The notes: generated by a model from the letters alone, not told the origin. 64,000 nucleotides of DNA from Gilvimarinus japonicus (GCF_042847215.1 NZ_AP031500.1:1674001-1738000), one strand, 5' to 3'. Positions 42,172-50,577 are shown, numbered from the stretch's first letter. Translations and numbers: made by a program.

Positions 42172-43715
42172 CTCGACGCAAGATAACAATCCTTGTCGGG
42201 CTGAGCCTGATTGGGTTGTCGCTCGCTCTGTGGTGGCTTATGTTGCCGTCAGCGAACCGCAGCAATACCCTTTCAAGCTCACCTAATAGGTTGTCCGCCT
42301 CCGCATCACCACCGGCCTCTTGGCGCCAGCGGCCCTGCCCGGAGGGGGCGTTTGACTCACACCCTGCGGATTTAACCTGTGGCGAGTGGCACACAAGTGA
42401 TGGCCGTTTTACGCTATCGGTGGTAATTCTGCGTTATCTGCAAAATGATAAGCAGGCAACGCCTTTGCTTTATTTGCAGGGTGGCCCTGGTGCCGGGGCG
42501 GGTATAGGGGATAAACGGTCACTACAGCGCTGGCGCGATTGGCGAGATTTTTCCGGTTTGCGCCGGGACTTGATTCTGGTGGATCGGCGCGGCACCGGTG
42601 GCAGTCAGCCCCGTCAGATTTGCGAGGCGTACGAGCGTTTTAGTCGCGAGGTGCTAGGGCGCAACCTCGAGCTGCAACAAGAGTGGCGCGAAGCACAGCA
42701 GGTGCTTGATACCTGTTTAGCAGCTGCACCGGGTTTTAATCCTGCGGATTACGGCACGCTCATAAGCGCTGCCGATATTCAGCAGTTAGGAGTGGCGCTG
42801 GGTATTGCGCGCTGGCACGTGTTAGGGGTGTCTTATGGGTCGCGCTTGGCGCTGGCACTGGCCTCGGCGCCTAAGGCGGGGAGTGAAACGCGCCCGGCAG
42901 TGGCATCTATGGTACTCGACTCTGTGTATCCCCCCGGTGAAGGCGGGTTGATCGATTGGCCCGATACGCTGGCGCGGGCGCTGGATGGTTTCTACCGCGC
43001 GTGTGTGGATGATGCCGATTGCGTGCAAGCGTGGCGTGAGCAAGGCTTTAGTGCGGCTATAGATCCCAGTCAGCTTCAAGCCAAGTTGTTTGCGAGTCTG
43101 GCGCTGTTGCGCCGTGCGCCCATGAGAGTGGATGTACAGGTAGCGGGTTTGCCGCGCCGAGTGGTGGTTAATGATCACCGGCTGTTAGCCGCCGTTTTTG
43201 CGGCGAGTTACCATCGCCACCGCTGGAGCGACGTCATTCGTGCCCTGGGGGCCGTCGAGCAGCGCGAAAGGGCACCGCTGGCGCGACTGATGCAATTGTT
43301 TGTCTCGCAGGCACTGTCAGACTCTATTACCAGCTTTACCTTTATGGCCGTAGATTGCCGGGACAACCGTTTAGGTCGCGAGCAAGAGTTTGAGGCGGCC
43401 GTGGCACGTCATCCGCTGTTAGCGCCTTTTCTTAAAGGGATGTGGCAGGGACAAATCTGTCAGCGCTGGCCCCAGGGGGCGCCTTTAGAGCTACCGGCGC
43501 CCCCTGCGCGAGTGGCGTTATTGGCGGGGAAGTTTGATCCTATTACCCCAGTGGCGTGGGCGCGCGAGTTGCACCGGCACTGGCCCGCAAGCAAGCTGAC
43601 GGAGTTTGGCGGGATAGGGCATCATGTGCTGGGCAGTAAAAGCTGTGCGCTTGCGCAGCTAGAGGACTATTTAAGTGGTCAGCGCCAGCGCTTTGATGAT
43701 TGCACTGAACACTGA
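42156..43715 (+). CDS. Membrane-anchored alpha/beta hydrolase (TAP-like peptidase family)
   Basis: Secreted or membrane-anchored hydrolase of 519 residues with an N-terminal hydrophobic segment (ITILVGLSLIGLSLALWWLML). The fold is shown by LLYLQGGPGAGAG, LVDRRGTGGS, the nucleophile elbow GVSYGSRLAL near residue 220, and the C-terminal AGKFDPITPVAWA with the His in GGIGHHVLG. This matches the tripeptidyl-aminopeptidase/proline-iminopeptidase-like group, so a peptidase role outside the cytoplasm is likely. GTG 42144 is an alternative start; either way it overlaps the pseudouridine synthase gene. Confidence 0.82.
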   Translation: MAGVLARRKITILVGLSLIGLSLALWWLMLPSANRSNTLSSSPNRLSASASPPASWRQRPCPEGAFDSHPADLTCGEWHTSDGRFTLSVVILRYLQNDKQATPLLYLQGGPGAGAGIGDKRSLQRWRDWRDFSGLRRDLILVDRRGTGGSQPRQICEAYERFSREVLGRNLELQQEWREAQQVLDTCLAAAPGFNPADYGTLISAADIQQLGVALGIARWHVLGVSYGSRLALALASAPKAGSETRPAVASMVLDSVYPPGEGGLIDWPDTLARALDGFYRACVDDADCVQAWREQGFSAAIDPSQLQAKLFASLALLRRAPMRVDVQVAGLPRRVVVNDHRLLAAVFAASYHRHRWSDVIRALGAVEQRERAPLARLMQLFVSQALSDSITSFTFMAVDCRDNRLGREQEFEAAVARHPLLAPFLKGMWQGQICQRWPQGAPLELPAPPARVALLAGKFDPITPVAWARELHRHWPASKLTEFGGIGHHVLGSKSCALAQLEDYLSGQRQRFDDCTEH

Positions 43716-43750
43716 CCGGCTGCGCTAGCAAGGCTAAGCGCGTTAGGGGT

Positions 43751-44032
43751 TTATTCGTACAGGCACAAATAAGCGGTATCTTGCGCAACCTTGACGCCAA
43801 ACTTTTGGTTGGCTTCTATTTCAAATGTCTCGCCAGCGCTGTAGGTTACCCATTCGTCACTGCCGGGCAGCTTTACGGTGAGTGCGCCACTGATAACGCT
43901 CATATATTCTTTTTGGCTGGTGCCAAACTCGTAATCGCCTGGGGCCATCACGCCGACGGTGGCGGGGAGTTTTTCGCCAGCAAAGGCGATAGAGGCAACT
44001 TTGCCTTCAAAGTAGTTGTTTACATCAAACAT
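43751..44032 (-). CDS. ppnP: Pyrimidine/purine nucleoside phosphorylase PpnP
   Basis: Small cupin (YaiE, DUF1255) of 93 residues that cleaves nucleosides with phosphate in salvage. Conserved text includes VGVMAPGDYEFGTSQKEYM, LPGSDEW and FEIEANQKFGVKV; the length equals the E. coli protein. It stands alone, convergent with the hydrolase gene; a bulged hairpin GCGCTAGC/GCTAAGCGC lies between their ends. Confidence 0.93.
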   Translation of the reverse strand: MFDVNNYFEGKVASIAFAGEKLPATVGVMAPGDYEFGTSQKEYMSVISGALTVKLPGSDEWVTYSAGETFEIEANQKFGVKVAQDTAYLCLYE

Positions 44033-44152
44033 AGCGATGTCCTTTTATCCTGAGGTAGGGTTGGGTGGTGAGAGATTCCCTGAAGGGACGTTGTTTTTTG
44101 TCTTTCCACAAAAAGGGGCTGTCCATTGCTAAATGGTGCCGCAATCTTAATG

Positions 44153-44226
44153 TGGCTCCGCTTGCTGATTCGACAATGATTAACAGCAGGCCAAAAGATC
44201 CGTTGAGCGTCGGGGTACGCAACGAA
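44153..44226 (-). pseudogene. Decayed tRNA-Asn copy (outer)
   Basis: On the minus strand this segment still shows the tRNA-Asn 3' end (AAGCGGAGCCA preceded by AGC) and an anticodon-like TGTTAATCATTG, but the T arm, D arm and 5' half are eroded. It is followed by a degenerate version of the terminator that ends the functional gene (AAAAAGGGCC on the plus strand). It is the more decayed of two defective copies in tandem with the intact tRNA. Confidence 0.6.
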
Positions 44227-44266
44227 AAAGGGCCACTCACTACTGAGTAGGTCGTTGTTCTTAATA

Positions 44267-44350
44267 TGACTCCGCCTGCTGGGCTCGAATGGCCGCGATT
44301 AGAGCAATGATTAACCGCAATCGAGTCGTTGATCTTTGGTGCGCACAACG
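44267..44350 (-). pseudogene. Decayed tRNA-Asn copy (inner)
   Basis: Second tandem remnant. The minus strand retains the acceptor 3' side (GCAGGCGGAGTCA), TTCGAGCCCAGC of the T arm and GGTTAATCATTG around the anticodon loop, but has lost cloverleaf pairing in the D arm and acceptor stem. The terminator at 44351-44381 lies between it and the functional gene. Confidence 0.65.
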
Positions 44351-44381
44351 AAAAAGGGGTTACTCACTAGTGAGTAACCCC
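44351..44381 (-). terminator. Terminator of tRNA-Asn
   Basis: A perfect 26-bp palindrome (GGGGTTACTCA-CTAG-TGAGTAACCCC) followed on the minus strand by TTTTT and CGTTGTG. It begins 13 nt after the tRNA-Asn 3' end. A degenerate homologue follows the inner pseudo-copy at about 44226-44255. Confidence 0.88.
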
Positions 44382-44393
44382 TCGTTCTTAATT

Positions 44394-44469
44394 TGGCTCC
44401 GCTTGCTGGGCTCGAACCAGCGACCCAATGATTAACAGTCATTTGCTCTACCAACTGAGCTAAAGCGGA
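44394..44469 (-). tRNA. asnT: tRNA-Asn (GTT)
   Basis: Intact 76-nt cloverleaf including an encoded CCA. Acceptor TCCGCTT pairs with AAGCGGA, discriminator G. D arm TAGCTCAGTTGGTAGAGCA, anticodon arm ATGACTGTTAATCAT with GTT, T arm GCTGGTTCGAGCCCAGC. Terminator and promoter both recognisable. Confidence 0.97.
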
Positions 44470-44501
44470 TCGGTCACTTCCTCTGTGGAAGTGGGGCGCA
44501 T

Positions 44502-44528
44502 ATTATAGAGCCTCCGCTTTTTCGTCAA
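44502..44528 (-). promoter_or_regulatory. tRNA-Asn promoter
   Basis: On the minus strand TTGACG (44528-44523) and TATAAT (44507-44502) are 15 bp apart; read as TAATAT the spacing is 17. The -10 is followed by ATGCGCCCC, a GC-rich discriminator typical of stringently controlled stable-RNA promoters. Confidence 0.75.
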
Positions 44529-44693
44529 CCCCCTTCTTTTAAAAAAATGAATAAATAGAGATGCTTGAGCAAATACTCCACAATTTGTATTAACTCTAAA
44601 CAATTCAATAGGATAGCCTGCGAGGGGAGTTCGTCACTCGCAGCCTAAATCGCTATACTGGGTAAAGGTTCACTGAGTTATAACTGGGAATAT

Positions 44694-45293
44694 ATGGCGA
44701 CCAATCCATTGCTAGAACCGCTGCAGCTGTTGCTCTATGAAGCCGGCCAAGTGTATAGCGAGCAACGCTTAATCAAGCTCTTGGTCGAGCAAGAGTTGTT
44801 ACCCGAAAACTACAGTGCTAGTCCGCTGTTGTTATTTCAGACTCACTTTGCCTTGTTTAATGCTTTATACCTTTGGCGCGATGAGTTGTTAACCCAGGGG
44901 CTAGATCTCGATATCGGTTTGCTGGATGTGCGAGTGAGAACCCTCGAATCGGCATCCAGTCAGGCCGTAGGTGGCGCCCGCGAGGCCAAGCTGCGTGATT
45001 ATTACCTCGATTGGTCACACTTCCACGCCGCCACTGAGCGCAGCGTGGAAGACTTGTTAAGCGACTTTTGGCGGCAGGCGGTGCAGACCCAGGTGAGCTG
45101 TGATGATCGTGCCCGAGCGCTGGAGATTATGTCATTGCAAATGCCGGTGACTTTAGCCGAAGTTAAGCAGCGCTATCGTCGGCTGGCTATGGCTGTGCAC
45201 CCGGATCGCGGCGGCGATACCGAGCAGCTACAGCATATTAATTGGGCGGTGGCGGTGCTGCGCAGAGATCTGGCAAGCAATGGAGCTGTTTAA
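44694..45293 (+). CDS. J-domain co-chaperone (DNAJ-related)
   Basis: Protein of 199 residues with the DNAJ-related N-terminal domain (NPLLEPLQLLLYEAGQVYSEQRLIKLL, recognised by its spacing) and a C-terminal J domain. The J domain has YRRLAMAVHPDRGGD with the HPD tripeptide needed to stimulate DnaK ATPase, followed by HINWAVAVLRR. It would recruit Hsp70 to an unknown client. The next gene overlaps its 3' end by 14 nt. Confidence 0.87.
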   Translation: MATNPLLEPLQLLLYEAGQVYSEQRLIKLLVEQELLPENYSASPLLLFQTHFALFNALYLWRDELLTQGLDLDIGLLDVRVRTLESASSQAVGGAREAKLRDYYLDWSHFHAATERSVEDLLSDFWRQAVQTQVSCDDRARALEIMSLQMPVTLAEVKQRYRRLAMAVHPDRGGDTEQLQHINWAVAVLRRDLASNGAV

Positions 45294-46005
45294 CTACCGC
45301 GATCAGTATGGTCACCACTACCGGGTGTGTCGGGCCGGGCAAAGCTTGCGTTTGTATACTGATGGAGTTTTTCATACACAATACCACCCAAAGCGTGAAT
45401 TTGATGGCAGCTTATGGGATTTGCTGTGGTTGCCGAGCGTTGCGCTGAGCAATCAGTCGGTGCGCCGAATCTTGGTGTTGGGCGTCGGCGGTGGCGCGGT
45501 TATTTGTGCGCTGCGCAAGCGCTACCCCCGCGCCTTGATTATCGGGGTTGATATAAACCCGGTGCACTTGACCATTGCCCGGCGCTTTTTTCGCGCGGGT
45601 GGGCCTAACACGCTGTTAATCGAGGCGGATGCCCTGGCATTTATGCAGTTTTACGCGGGGCCAGCGTTTGATCTGGTGATTGATGATTTGTTTGCCGCGC
45701 AAGAGGGCGAGCCTACGCGAGTAGTGGCGCTTACGCCTGCGTGGTCACGGCAGTTGTGTCGCGCCTTAACAGCCCAAGGTTTATTGTTGGTAAATTTTGC
45801 GGCGGCGTCCGAGTTGCGCGCGGCTTGGCAGGTGTTGCGCGATGACCCTTGTTATTTTGCCGGGGCACTTGAGTGGTCGCACCGGCGCTATGAAAATCGC
45901 ATCGGTGCGTTTTACCGTCAAGTTTGCGCTCGCCACTGGCGAGACACCTTGGCACATTGTCTTCCTCGCTCAAACTCGCGGGATTTTACAGCGCGAAAAA
46001 TCTAA
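45280..46005 (+). CDS. Spermidine-synthase-like methyltransferase-fold protein
   Basis: Rossmann-fold protein of 241 residues. ILVLGVGGGAVICALRKRYP and GVDINPVHLTIARRFF match the SAM or decarboxylated-SAM site of the spermidine-synthase superfamily; FDLVIDDLFA holds the acidic catalytic region. The N-terminal tetramerisation strand region of true SpeE is short, and the usual polyamine-site glutamate-rich pattern is not complete. It may be a methyltransferase-like member of unknown substrate. Overlaps the J-domain gene, and its 3' end overlaps the convergent rsmC-like gene by 4 nt. Confidence 0.78.
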   Translation: MELFNYRDQYGHHYRVCRAGQSLRLYTDGVFHTQYHPKREFDGSLWDLLWLPSVALSNQSVRRILVLGVGGGAVICALRKRYPRALIIGVDINPVHLTIARRFFRAGGPNTLLIEADALAFMQFYAGPAFDLVIDDLFAAQEGEPTRVVALTPAWSRQLCRALTAQGLLLVNFAAASELRAAWQVLRDDPCYFAGALEWSHRRYENRIGAFYRQVCARHWRDTLAHCLPRSNSRDFTARKI

Positions 46006-47096
46006 GGCTTTGAACGCGGCTTGCTTAATGCCAACACTTTAAATTGACGGTTGTTGGCAAGCTCCCGGCATTCAGCAAAGTGCGCTTTGGCTTTTTGCTC
46101 GGCGCCAATAAACGCGTTGACGACAAAATATGCTTGCCCTCCGGGTTGTAAGTGCTCCCCGGCACTGGCAATAAAACGTTCGGTTAAATCATCGCTGACG
46201 TTAAAACCCTGATGAAAAGGTGGGTTGCACAGAATGACATCAAAACGCTGAGCAATTTCAGTGCCAGCGTCAGAAGGTACAACCGTTGCATCTAACCCGA
46301 GCTGCTCGCAATTGTAATGCGCGCTGCGCAGCGCGGCGGCGTTATTATCTGTCAAGGTAAACGCGGTTTGTGGTGTGTTAAATAAGGTTTGTGCGGCGCG
46401 GCAACTTAGGTACCCGTAACCACAGCCTAAATCCAGCACCGTTAATGGCTCGTTGCTGGACATGTTTTGTTGCGCCAGCGTGGATAGCAAAAATGCACTG
46501 CCTGCGTCGATTTTTTGCCAGCCAAATTGCCCGGGCTTGCTCCACAGCAAAAGCTCGCCTGCGCCTTGAGTTTGGCCGGTGTTGTTAAGTGGTGCGATTG
46601 GACGCAGGCGTGAATAGTCACTGTCGTCGAGCAGGACCGATATTTGCCGCTTACTTAATTGTGCGCTGTAGGCCAGACCATGCTTTTGTGTAGCTTTGCT
46701 GCAGCCCATTACCTGCGCCGCTTTATCTAAAAAGTTTTTGGCGCCTTCGTTTTTTAAACCCGCGATGACTAATTCACCTTCTGGCTGTAGTACGCGCGCA
46801 GCGGCGTTAATAATATGGTGCACCACGGGTTTTTCTTTGGAAATACGATAATAAACTCGCTCTTGCGAGTTGTCGGCGATCGCGCTTAAGTCAAAGTCGT
46901 TAAAGGTAACGCCGTGTTGGTGCGCTTTTAAACGCTCACATACATCCCAACGGTTGCTGATAAACTGTGTTTGGGCGCGAACAGCAAGGTGGTCGGTAAA
47001 TTCTCGGCTCGCTTCATCGCACAGCCAGACCGAGTCGATAGCGGCGGGTGCATTGTGGTAGTGCTCTAACAGCCAGTGTAATGCGGGATCGTTCAT
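46002..47096 (-). CDS. RsmC/RlmG-like rRNA guanine-N2 methyltransferase
   Basis: Two-domain methyltransferase of 364 residues. The N-terminal half is a non-catalytic Rossmann duplicate; the C-terminal half has VLDLGCGYGYLSCRAA and the N-methylation motif ILCNPPFHQGF near residue 290. E. coli RsmC (m2G1207 of 16S rRNA) and RlmG (m2G1835 of 23S rRNA) share this layout; I cannot separate them safely. The ATG overlaps the rsuA stop by 4 nt, so it is last of a three-gene RNA-modification operon. Confidence 0.88.
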   Translation of the reverse strand: MNDPALHWLLEHYHNAPAAIDSVWLCDEASREFTDHLAVRAQTQFISNRWDVCERLKAHQHGVTFNDFDLSAIADNSQERVYYRISKEKPVVHHIINAAARVLQPEGELVIAGLKNEGAKNFLDKAAQVMGCSKATQKHGLAYSAQLSKRQISVLLDDSDYSRLRPIAPLNNTGQTQGAGELLLWSKPGQFGWQKIDAGSAFLLSTLAQQNMSSNEPLTVLDLGCGYGYLSCRAAQTLFNTPQTAFTLTDNNAAALRSAHYNCEQLGLDATVVPSDAGTEIAQRFDVILCNPPFHQGFNVSDDLTERFIASAGEHLQPGGQAYFVVNAFIGAEQKAKAHFAECRELANNRQFKVLALSKPRSKP

Positions 47097-47845
47097 GAAT
47101 GAGAGTCAGTGCTTTTAGGTTGGGCGTTGTGTTTTTGCGCGATTAGGGTTTGGGTCAGCTCGGCCTCAGTGAGCGCGCGAAACTGACCGGGGGCGAGGGT
47201 CGAGTCGAGCACTATGCCGGCGATCGATTCGCGGTGTAAACTGACGACGCGGTTGCCGCAGGCGGCAAACATACGCCTTACCTGATGATAGCGCCCCTCT
47301 TGCAATGTGACGCGGGCTTCGTGCTCGTTAATAAACGCGAGTTGTGCCGGGCGCGTTAGCTTGCTCTCGCCGTTGAGCTGTAAACCATTGGCAAATTGCG
47401 TGATGTAATCTTGGGCGGCCGACTCGCTAATAGGTTGCGCGAGCGACGCTAAATAGACTTTGTTTTTTGCGGCCCGGGGGGCGGTGATTTTGTGATTCCA
47501 TTGGCCGTCATCGGTAATCAGTACCAGGCCTGTGGTGTCTTTGTCGAGCCGGCCGGCAATTTGTAGGTTGCTTTGCGAAACACCTTTCAGGCAATCGAGT
47601 GCCGTGGGGTGTTCACCGTCATCGGTGCTGCAGACAACACCGGCGGGTTTATTCAGCATAAAATAACGCGGATGTGGGTACTGCAGTGCCTGACCGTTTA
47701 CGCGCACCGTTTGTTCGGAGGTTATTTGTTGCTTTGAATTTTTAACGGTTTTTTCTGCTACCGTGACTTTCTCGGCGTGCAGCCAACGTTTTACCTCGTT
47801 GCGGCTTGCGCCGGTACAGTGGGCGATAAATTTATCCAGTCGCAT
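47093..47845 (-). CDS. rsuA: 16S rRNA pseudouridine516 synthase RsuA
   Basis: Pseudouridine synthase of 250 residues. It has an N-terminal S4 domain (MRLDKFIAHCTGASRNEVKRWL), the catalytic GRLDKDTTGLVLIT near residue 104, and EGRYHQVRRMFAACGN. Start ATG 47845 is chosen because the S4 domain begins there; the longer frame re-reads truC. It overlaps truC by 14 nt upstream and the rsmC-like gene by 4 nt downstream. Confidence 0.93.
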   Translation of the reverse strand: MRLDKFIAHCTGASRNEVKRWLHAEKVTVAEKTVKNSKQQITSEQTVRVNGQALQYPHPRYFMLNKPAGVVCSTDDGEHPTALDCLKGVSQSNLQIAGRLDKDTTGLVLITDDGQWNHKITAPRAAKNKVYLASLAQPISESAAQDYITQFANGLQLNGESKLTRPAQLAFINEHEARVTLQEGRYHQVRRMFAACGNRVVSLHRESIAGIVLDSTLAPGQFRALTEAELTQTLIAQKHNAQPKSTDSHS

Positions 47846-48623
47846 AATCGCTCTCGCGCCAGTTAGTGGGCAGTGCCGTGCGCCATTGTAAGCTATCAAC
47901 GACTTTTGCAAAGCGGCCGTTAATAGGGGCGCAAATACTTAGCGGCGCACCGGTTACAGGGTGTTGTAGTTGCAGTTCTGTGGCCGCCAGTAGCAAGCGA
48001 TTGGCGCCAAAGCGGTCGGCAAAAAAGCGGTTGTGAACACTTTTGCCATACTTAGGGTCGCCGATAATAGGATGGTGTAAGTGTTTTAGATGACGCCGGA
48101 GCTGGTGCTTACGCCCGGTAATAGGGCGGCAGTGCACCAGTGAGTAACGACTGGTGGGGTAGCGATCTACAGCCTCGGGTAGCTCAATTTGCGCAAGTGG
48201 CGTGAACGCGGTTTGCGCCTCTTGCAGTGGCTGGCTACTGCCGGGGGCATCTCCGTGCTTGTCCGCTTGGTAGCGCAGTGGATGGTCGACCAAGCAGGGC
48301 GCGTTAAAATAGCCGCGCACTAATGCCACATAGTGCTTGCTAACCTTATCCGCTTGCCAGGATTCGTTAACGACTCTGGCAACGTCGCGCTCTAGGGCAA
48401 ACAACAATACTCCAGAGGTGGGTTTGTCGAGCCGGTGTACGGGGTAAACCCGCTGGCCAATTTGGTCGCGCAATAACTGGATGGCAAAGCGGGTTTCGTG
48501 ACGATCAATAGGGCTGCGGTGCACCAGCAGCCCGCTGGGTTTGTTGATCGCAACTAGGTATTGGTCGCGGTATAAGATGGGCAGTTCGGGTTCGCTGCTT
48601 GGCACCGTTGCAGAGGTGGGCAC
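47832..48623 (-). CDS. truC: tRNA pseudouridine65 synthase TruC
   Basis: RluA-family enzyme of 263 residues that makes pseudouridine 65 in some tRNAs. Catalytic motif VHRLDKPTSGVLLFA near residue 66; further marks are CRPITGRKHQLRRHLKHLHHPIIGDPKYG and HN near its end, a spacing typical of TruC rather than RluC/D. It is first in the truC-rsuA-rsmC-like operon. Confidence 0.93.
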   Translation of the reverse strand: MPTSATVPSSEPELPILYRDQYLVAINKPSGLLVHRSPIDRHETRFAIQLLRDQIGQRVYPVHRLDKPTSGVLLFALERDVARVVNESWQADKVSKHYVALVRGYFNAPCLVDHPLRYQADKHGDAPGSSQPLQEAQTAFTPLAQIELPEAVDRYPTSRYSLVHCRPITGRKHQLRRHLKHLHHPIIGDPKYGKSVHNRFFADRFGANRLLLAATELQLQHPVTGAPLSICAPINGRFAKVVDSLQWRTALPTNWRESDYATG

Positions 48624-48635
48624 GTCGCGCAGGTA

Positions 48636-48965
48636 TCAGTAAAGGTTAAAAGCGGTGGAGCGTGGCGGCACATCATCGCTGACACATTCGAAGCCCCAAT
48701 CACGCTGCTGTTTAACCAGGGTTTGCGCATGGCTTTCGCAAAAGCCTTCTTGGTTGTCGGCGCGCCATAACACTTTAGTATCCTCGGTGTCTTTTTGGTA
48801 GCGGACTTCGCAGGGTACCTTTTGGTCGGGTAGCAAATAGGCGACTTCGATACGGCGGCGGCTGTCATCGAGTTGGCAAACAAAGGTGTAGTTGGCAACA
48901 GGCTCGGCGGCACTGGCGGCCACCGCAGCCATCAGCGCGACAAAAAAACACATGATACGACCCAT
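48636..48965 (-). CDS. Small secreted protein, unknown
   Basis: Exported protein of 109 residues. The signal peptide MGRIMCFFVALMAAVAASAAEP has an AxA-type cleavage site; the mature part has four cysteines (FVCQ, PCEV, FCES, FECV) that could form two disulfides, and a mixed-charge core. I do not recognise a family. ATG 48965 is supported by CAGGAG 8 nt upstream. It lies between folD and truC on the same strand, 12 nt from truC. Confidence 0.7.
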   Translation of the reverse strand: MGRIMCFFVALMAAVAASAAEPVANYTFVCQLDDSRRRIEVAYLLPDQKVPCEVRYQKDTEDTKVLWRADNQEGFCESHAQTLVKQQRDWGFECVSDDVPPRSTAFNLY

Positions 48966-49002
48966 AAAGCTTGCTCCTGGTGCTCGATTTGGGCACGGCT
49001 GT

Positions 49003-49854
49003 CTACTTTCCGGCAATGGCCTTTTCACCGGAGTCTACGGTTTGATATATCAAGGTGTTGATGGTCATCGGGCCGACACCGCCGGGTACCGGCGTATAAG
49101 CGGCAACGCGCTCAACCAGCGGTGCCAATTCGATATCGCCGACGCCGCCCGGATGGTAACCGGCATCAATCACAACCGCACCATCTTTAATCCAGTCGGC
49201 TTTGATAAACTCGGGGCGGCCTACTGCGCCCACCACTATATCCGCCTGACGAATATGATCGGCTAAGTTTTTGGTGCGAGAGTGGCAAATCGTAACGGTG
49301 GCGTTGGCGCCCAATAGCATCATCGCCATTGGCTTACCCAGAATAGGGCTGCGACCGACGACCACGGCGTGCTTGCCGGCCAGCTCGATATCGTACGCTT
49401 CCAATATACGCATAATCCCTTTCGGGGTGGCGCAGCCGTAGGCTTTTTCGCCCATGCTCATGCGCCCGAATCCCAGGCAGGTAACACCATCGACGTCTTT
49501 TTGTAGGGCGATGGCGTCAAAGCAGGCGCGTTCGTCGATTTGCTCGGGTACCGGGTGTTGCAACAAAATCCCGTGAACATTGGGGTTGTTGTTTAACTCG
49601 TCAATTTTAGCCAGCAACTGCTCGGTGGTGGTTTCGGTGGGCATTTCTACCTTTACCGATTCCATGCCGATACGTTCGCAAGCATTGCCTTTCATGCGCA
49701 CATAGGTGGCTGAGGCTGGATCATCGCCCACCAGAATGGTTGCCAAAATAGGGGTTTGACCTTTGCCATCAGATTTTAGCTCGCTAATCCGGGCAGACAA
49801 TTCCTGTTCGGTTTTTGCCGCAAGGGCCTTGCCATCGAGAAGCAGTGCAGACAT
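49003..49854 (-). CDS. folD: Methylenetetrahydrofolate dehydrogenase/cyclohydrolase FolD
   Basis: Bifunctional enzyme of one-carbon metabolism, 283 residues, interconverting 5,10-methylene-, methenyl- and 10-formyl-tetrahydrofolate with NADP. The catalytic lysine lies in SATYVRMKGNACERIG; ILLQHPVP and DVDGVT are the FolD signatures; the nucleotide site is VVVGRSPILGKPMAMML; PGGVGPMTI closes the protein. Confidence 0.96.
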   Translation of the reverse strand: MSALLLDGKALAAKTEQELSARISELKSDGKGQTPILATILVGDDPASATYVRMKGNACERIGMESVKVEMPTETTTEQLLAKIDELNNNPNVHGILLQHPVPEQIDERACFDAIALQKDVDGVTCLGFGRMSMGEKAYGCATPKGIMRILEAYDIELAGKHAVVVGRSPILGKPMAMMLLGANATVTICHSRTKNLADHIRQADIVVGAVGRPEFIKADWIKDGAVVIDAGYHPGGVGDIELAPLVERVAAYTPVPGGVGPMTINTLIYQTVDSGEKAIAGK

Positions 49855-50141
49855 GGAGTGCAGTTACCTTAGTTGGCGGCGCGCGAGTAAGTGGCGCGCT
49901 GCGTTGCGTGAGAAAAGGGGCGATATTTTCACATAGCTGACGCGCTAGGCCAAGGCGCCGAGCGTTAAATTTACGGTTTTTTTAGGGGGCGTTACGTGCT
50001 TTGCTATAACAGCTTCATTAACTATAGCGCACTGAGTAAAAAGGCGGATAACACGGCCTGGCTGGATTAGATTGGCCGAGCCTATGCTCTGTGACACTGG
50101 GTACTGGGGTGCAGGTTTTACGGTGCTTTATATAAGGGGGG

Positions 50142-50218
50142 TGGGGTGGCTGACGGGGATCGAACCCGCGACCACTGGAATCACAATCCAGGGCTCTACC
50201 AACTGAGCTACAGCCACC
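50142..50218 (-). tRNA. hisR: tRNA-His (GTG)
   Basis: 77 nt including CCA. It has the extra 5' G-1 opposite C73 that marks tRNA-His, acceptor GTGGCTG/CAGCCAC, anticodon arm CTGGATTGTGATTCCAG and T arm GCGGGTTCGATCCCCGT. Last gene of the Pro-Arg-His operon. Confidence 0.97.
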
Positions 50219-50313
50219 ATTGAGTCAGGCGTTGCCTGTTCTTGTCGCAAACAGATACCGCAAAGCGGTTCGTGTGTACCTTAATTAGGCAATGGTTTGG
50301 CCCAAGCAAGGGA

Positions 50314-50390
50314 TGGCGCGCCCGGCAGGACTCGAACCTGCGACCATCCGCTTAGAAGGCGGATGCTCTATCCAGCTGAGCTACGGGCGC
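50314..50390 (-). tRNA. argX: tRNA-Arg (TCT)
   Basis: 77 nt including CCA. Acceptor GCGCCCG/CGGGCGC, anticodon arm CCGCCTTCTAAGCGG with TCT, T arm GCAGGTTCGAGTCCTGC. Middle gene of the operon. Confidence 0.96.
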
Positions 50391-50426
50391 ATGGCTGGAG
50401 CATTGAACCGGACGGCTTGCGTAAAA

Positions 50427-50503
50427 TGGTCGGAGTGGAGGGATTCGAACCCCCGACATTCTGCTCCCAAAGCAGACGCGCTACCAGGCTGCGCTACACT
50501 CCG
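50427..50503 (-). tRNA. proM: tRNA-Pro (TGG)
   Basis: 77 nt including CCA. Acceptor CGGAGTG/CACTCCG, anticodon arm CTGCTTTGGGAGCAG with TGG, T arm GGGGGTTCGAATCCCTC. First gene of the operon, 45 nt from the promoter -10. Confidence 0.97.
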
Positions 50504-50548
50504 ATGTCTTGTTGCGGTGTTGTTGATCCCGCGTTTCAAGAGGTGCGC

Positions 50549-50577
50549 ATAATACCCATGCCCCAGCGTGTCGTCAA
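50549..50577 (-). promoter_or_regulatory. Promoter of the Pro-Arg-His tRNA operon
   Basis: On the minus strand TTGACG and TATTAT are separated by exactly 17 bp, followed by GCGCACC, a GC-rich discriminator. Very like the tRNA-Asn promoter in -35 and discriminator. Confidence 0.85.

Noticed and set aside
44065..44250. 61-residue plus-strand ORF over the decayed tRNA copies
   Set aside because: It reads antisense through tRNA remnants and their terminator.
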